From Gemmatimonadota bacterium (GTDB lineage: Bacteria; 4572-55; J002), in contig RFFQ01000149.1 of assembly GCA_003697105.1 (NCBI GenBank), forward strand, positions 1-14,551: 14,551 nucleotides of DNA, given 5' to 3'. Under the pieces are notes generated by a model. The model saw only the letters and a list, made by a program, of their open reading frames with translations. It did not search any database and had not been told where the DNA came from. The first letter of the stretch is position 1. Each line of letters begins with the position of its first letter. Of this stretch, positions 14,298 to 14,551 are shown in pieces. A program made the translations under genes and the position numbers.

Positions 14298-14440
14298 ACT
14301 AACGATTTGTCGGCATATTTCATGCGTAAAAATTCAGGTTCATCTCAAGTTCAAAATCTATTTAGGGATGAGCTGACATTTTCATGAATCCGGTGACTGA
14401 TTCGATTTGAAAGCTCCATTTTTAAGGAAGGATGCTCTCT

Positions 14441-14551
14441 ATGGAGAAAACATTTGAAGCTCGGCCCCGCTATGAAGATGGGATTGCGATTGTCGATCTG
14501 AAGGGCGAAATTAACATTTTTGCCGAAGATATTTTGACCCAACTCCATAAA
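14441..14551 (+). CDS. STAS-domain protein, anti-sigma factor antagonist-like (5' part only)
   Basis: The first 37 codons are visible before the window ends: MEKTFEARPRYEDGIAIVDL followed by KGEINIFAEDILTQLHK. The pattern of a short lead, then I-V-D-L-x-G-x-I and a helix, is the start of a STAS domain, as in SpoIIAA/RsbV-type antagonists that bind anti-sigma kinases in a phosphorylation-dependent way. The phosphorylated serine region would lie beyond the window, so activity cannot be judged. The Shine-Dalgarno is strong: AAGGAAGGA at 14424-14432, 8 bp before the ATG. The 143 bp between the YvlD-like gene and this start show no clear terminator or promoter. Confidence 0.72.
   Translation, partial: MEKTFEARPRYEDGIAIVDLKGEINIFAEDILTQLHK

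Overview
The window reads as a chromosomal segment of a motile, double-membraned (Gram-negative) bacterium. It carries chemotaxis genes, Sec-exported periplasmic proteins, a LolA-like carrier and an outer-membrane beta-barrel. Shine-Dalgarno sites (GGAG, GAGG, AAGG) precede most starts, and sigma70-like promoters are visible. The purine nucleoside phosphorylase and the response-regulator style recall the Bacteroidota/Calditrichota (FCB) side of the tree, but this is only an impression; no rRNA or marker gene is present to place it.

Layout, left to right. (1) 1-2370, plus strand: the tail of an unidentified gene, then cheB (chemotaxis methylesterase), then a REC-PAS-PAS response regulator, closely packed as one transcription unit. 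(2) 2367-9711, minus strand: a compact operon read right to left. It runs TetR regulator, LolA-like periplasmic protein (PF17131 type), FtsX/LolC-type permease, small DUF2834 membrane protein, second FtsX-type permease, GT4 glycosyltransferase, LolD/MacB-type ATPase, outer-membrane barrel. A strong promoter with a palindromic operator over its -10 lies just upstream of tetR. (3) 9765-12885, minus strand: a chemoreceptor with almost no periplasmic domain, followed 28 bp downstream by an exported M23 metallopeptidase with Ig-like C-terminal modules. (4) 12988-14551, plus strand: purine nucleoside phosphorylase, a YvlD/DUF360-type four-helix membrane protein, and the first 37 codons of a STAS-domain (anti-sigma antagonist-like) protein cut by the window edge.

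The most interesting unit is the minus-strand operon. It has parts for every layer of the envelope: cytoplasmic ATPase, two inner-membrane permeases, a soluble LolA-fold carrier and an outer-membrane barrel. It also has its own repressor-like regulator and a glycosyltransferase. It looks like a Lol-related trans-envelope transport route, perhaps for a lipid or glycolipid rather than lipoproteins. The parts and their order are seen in the sequence; the cargo and direction are inferred. The chemotaxis genes on both sides (cheB plus regulator, and the chemoreceptor) belong to separate transcription units.
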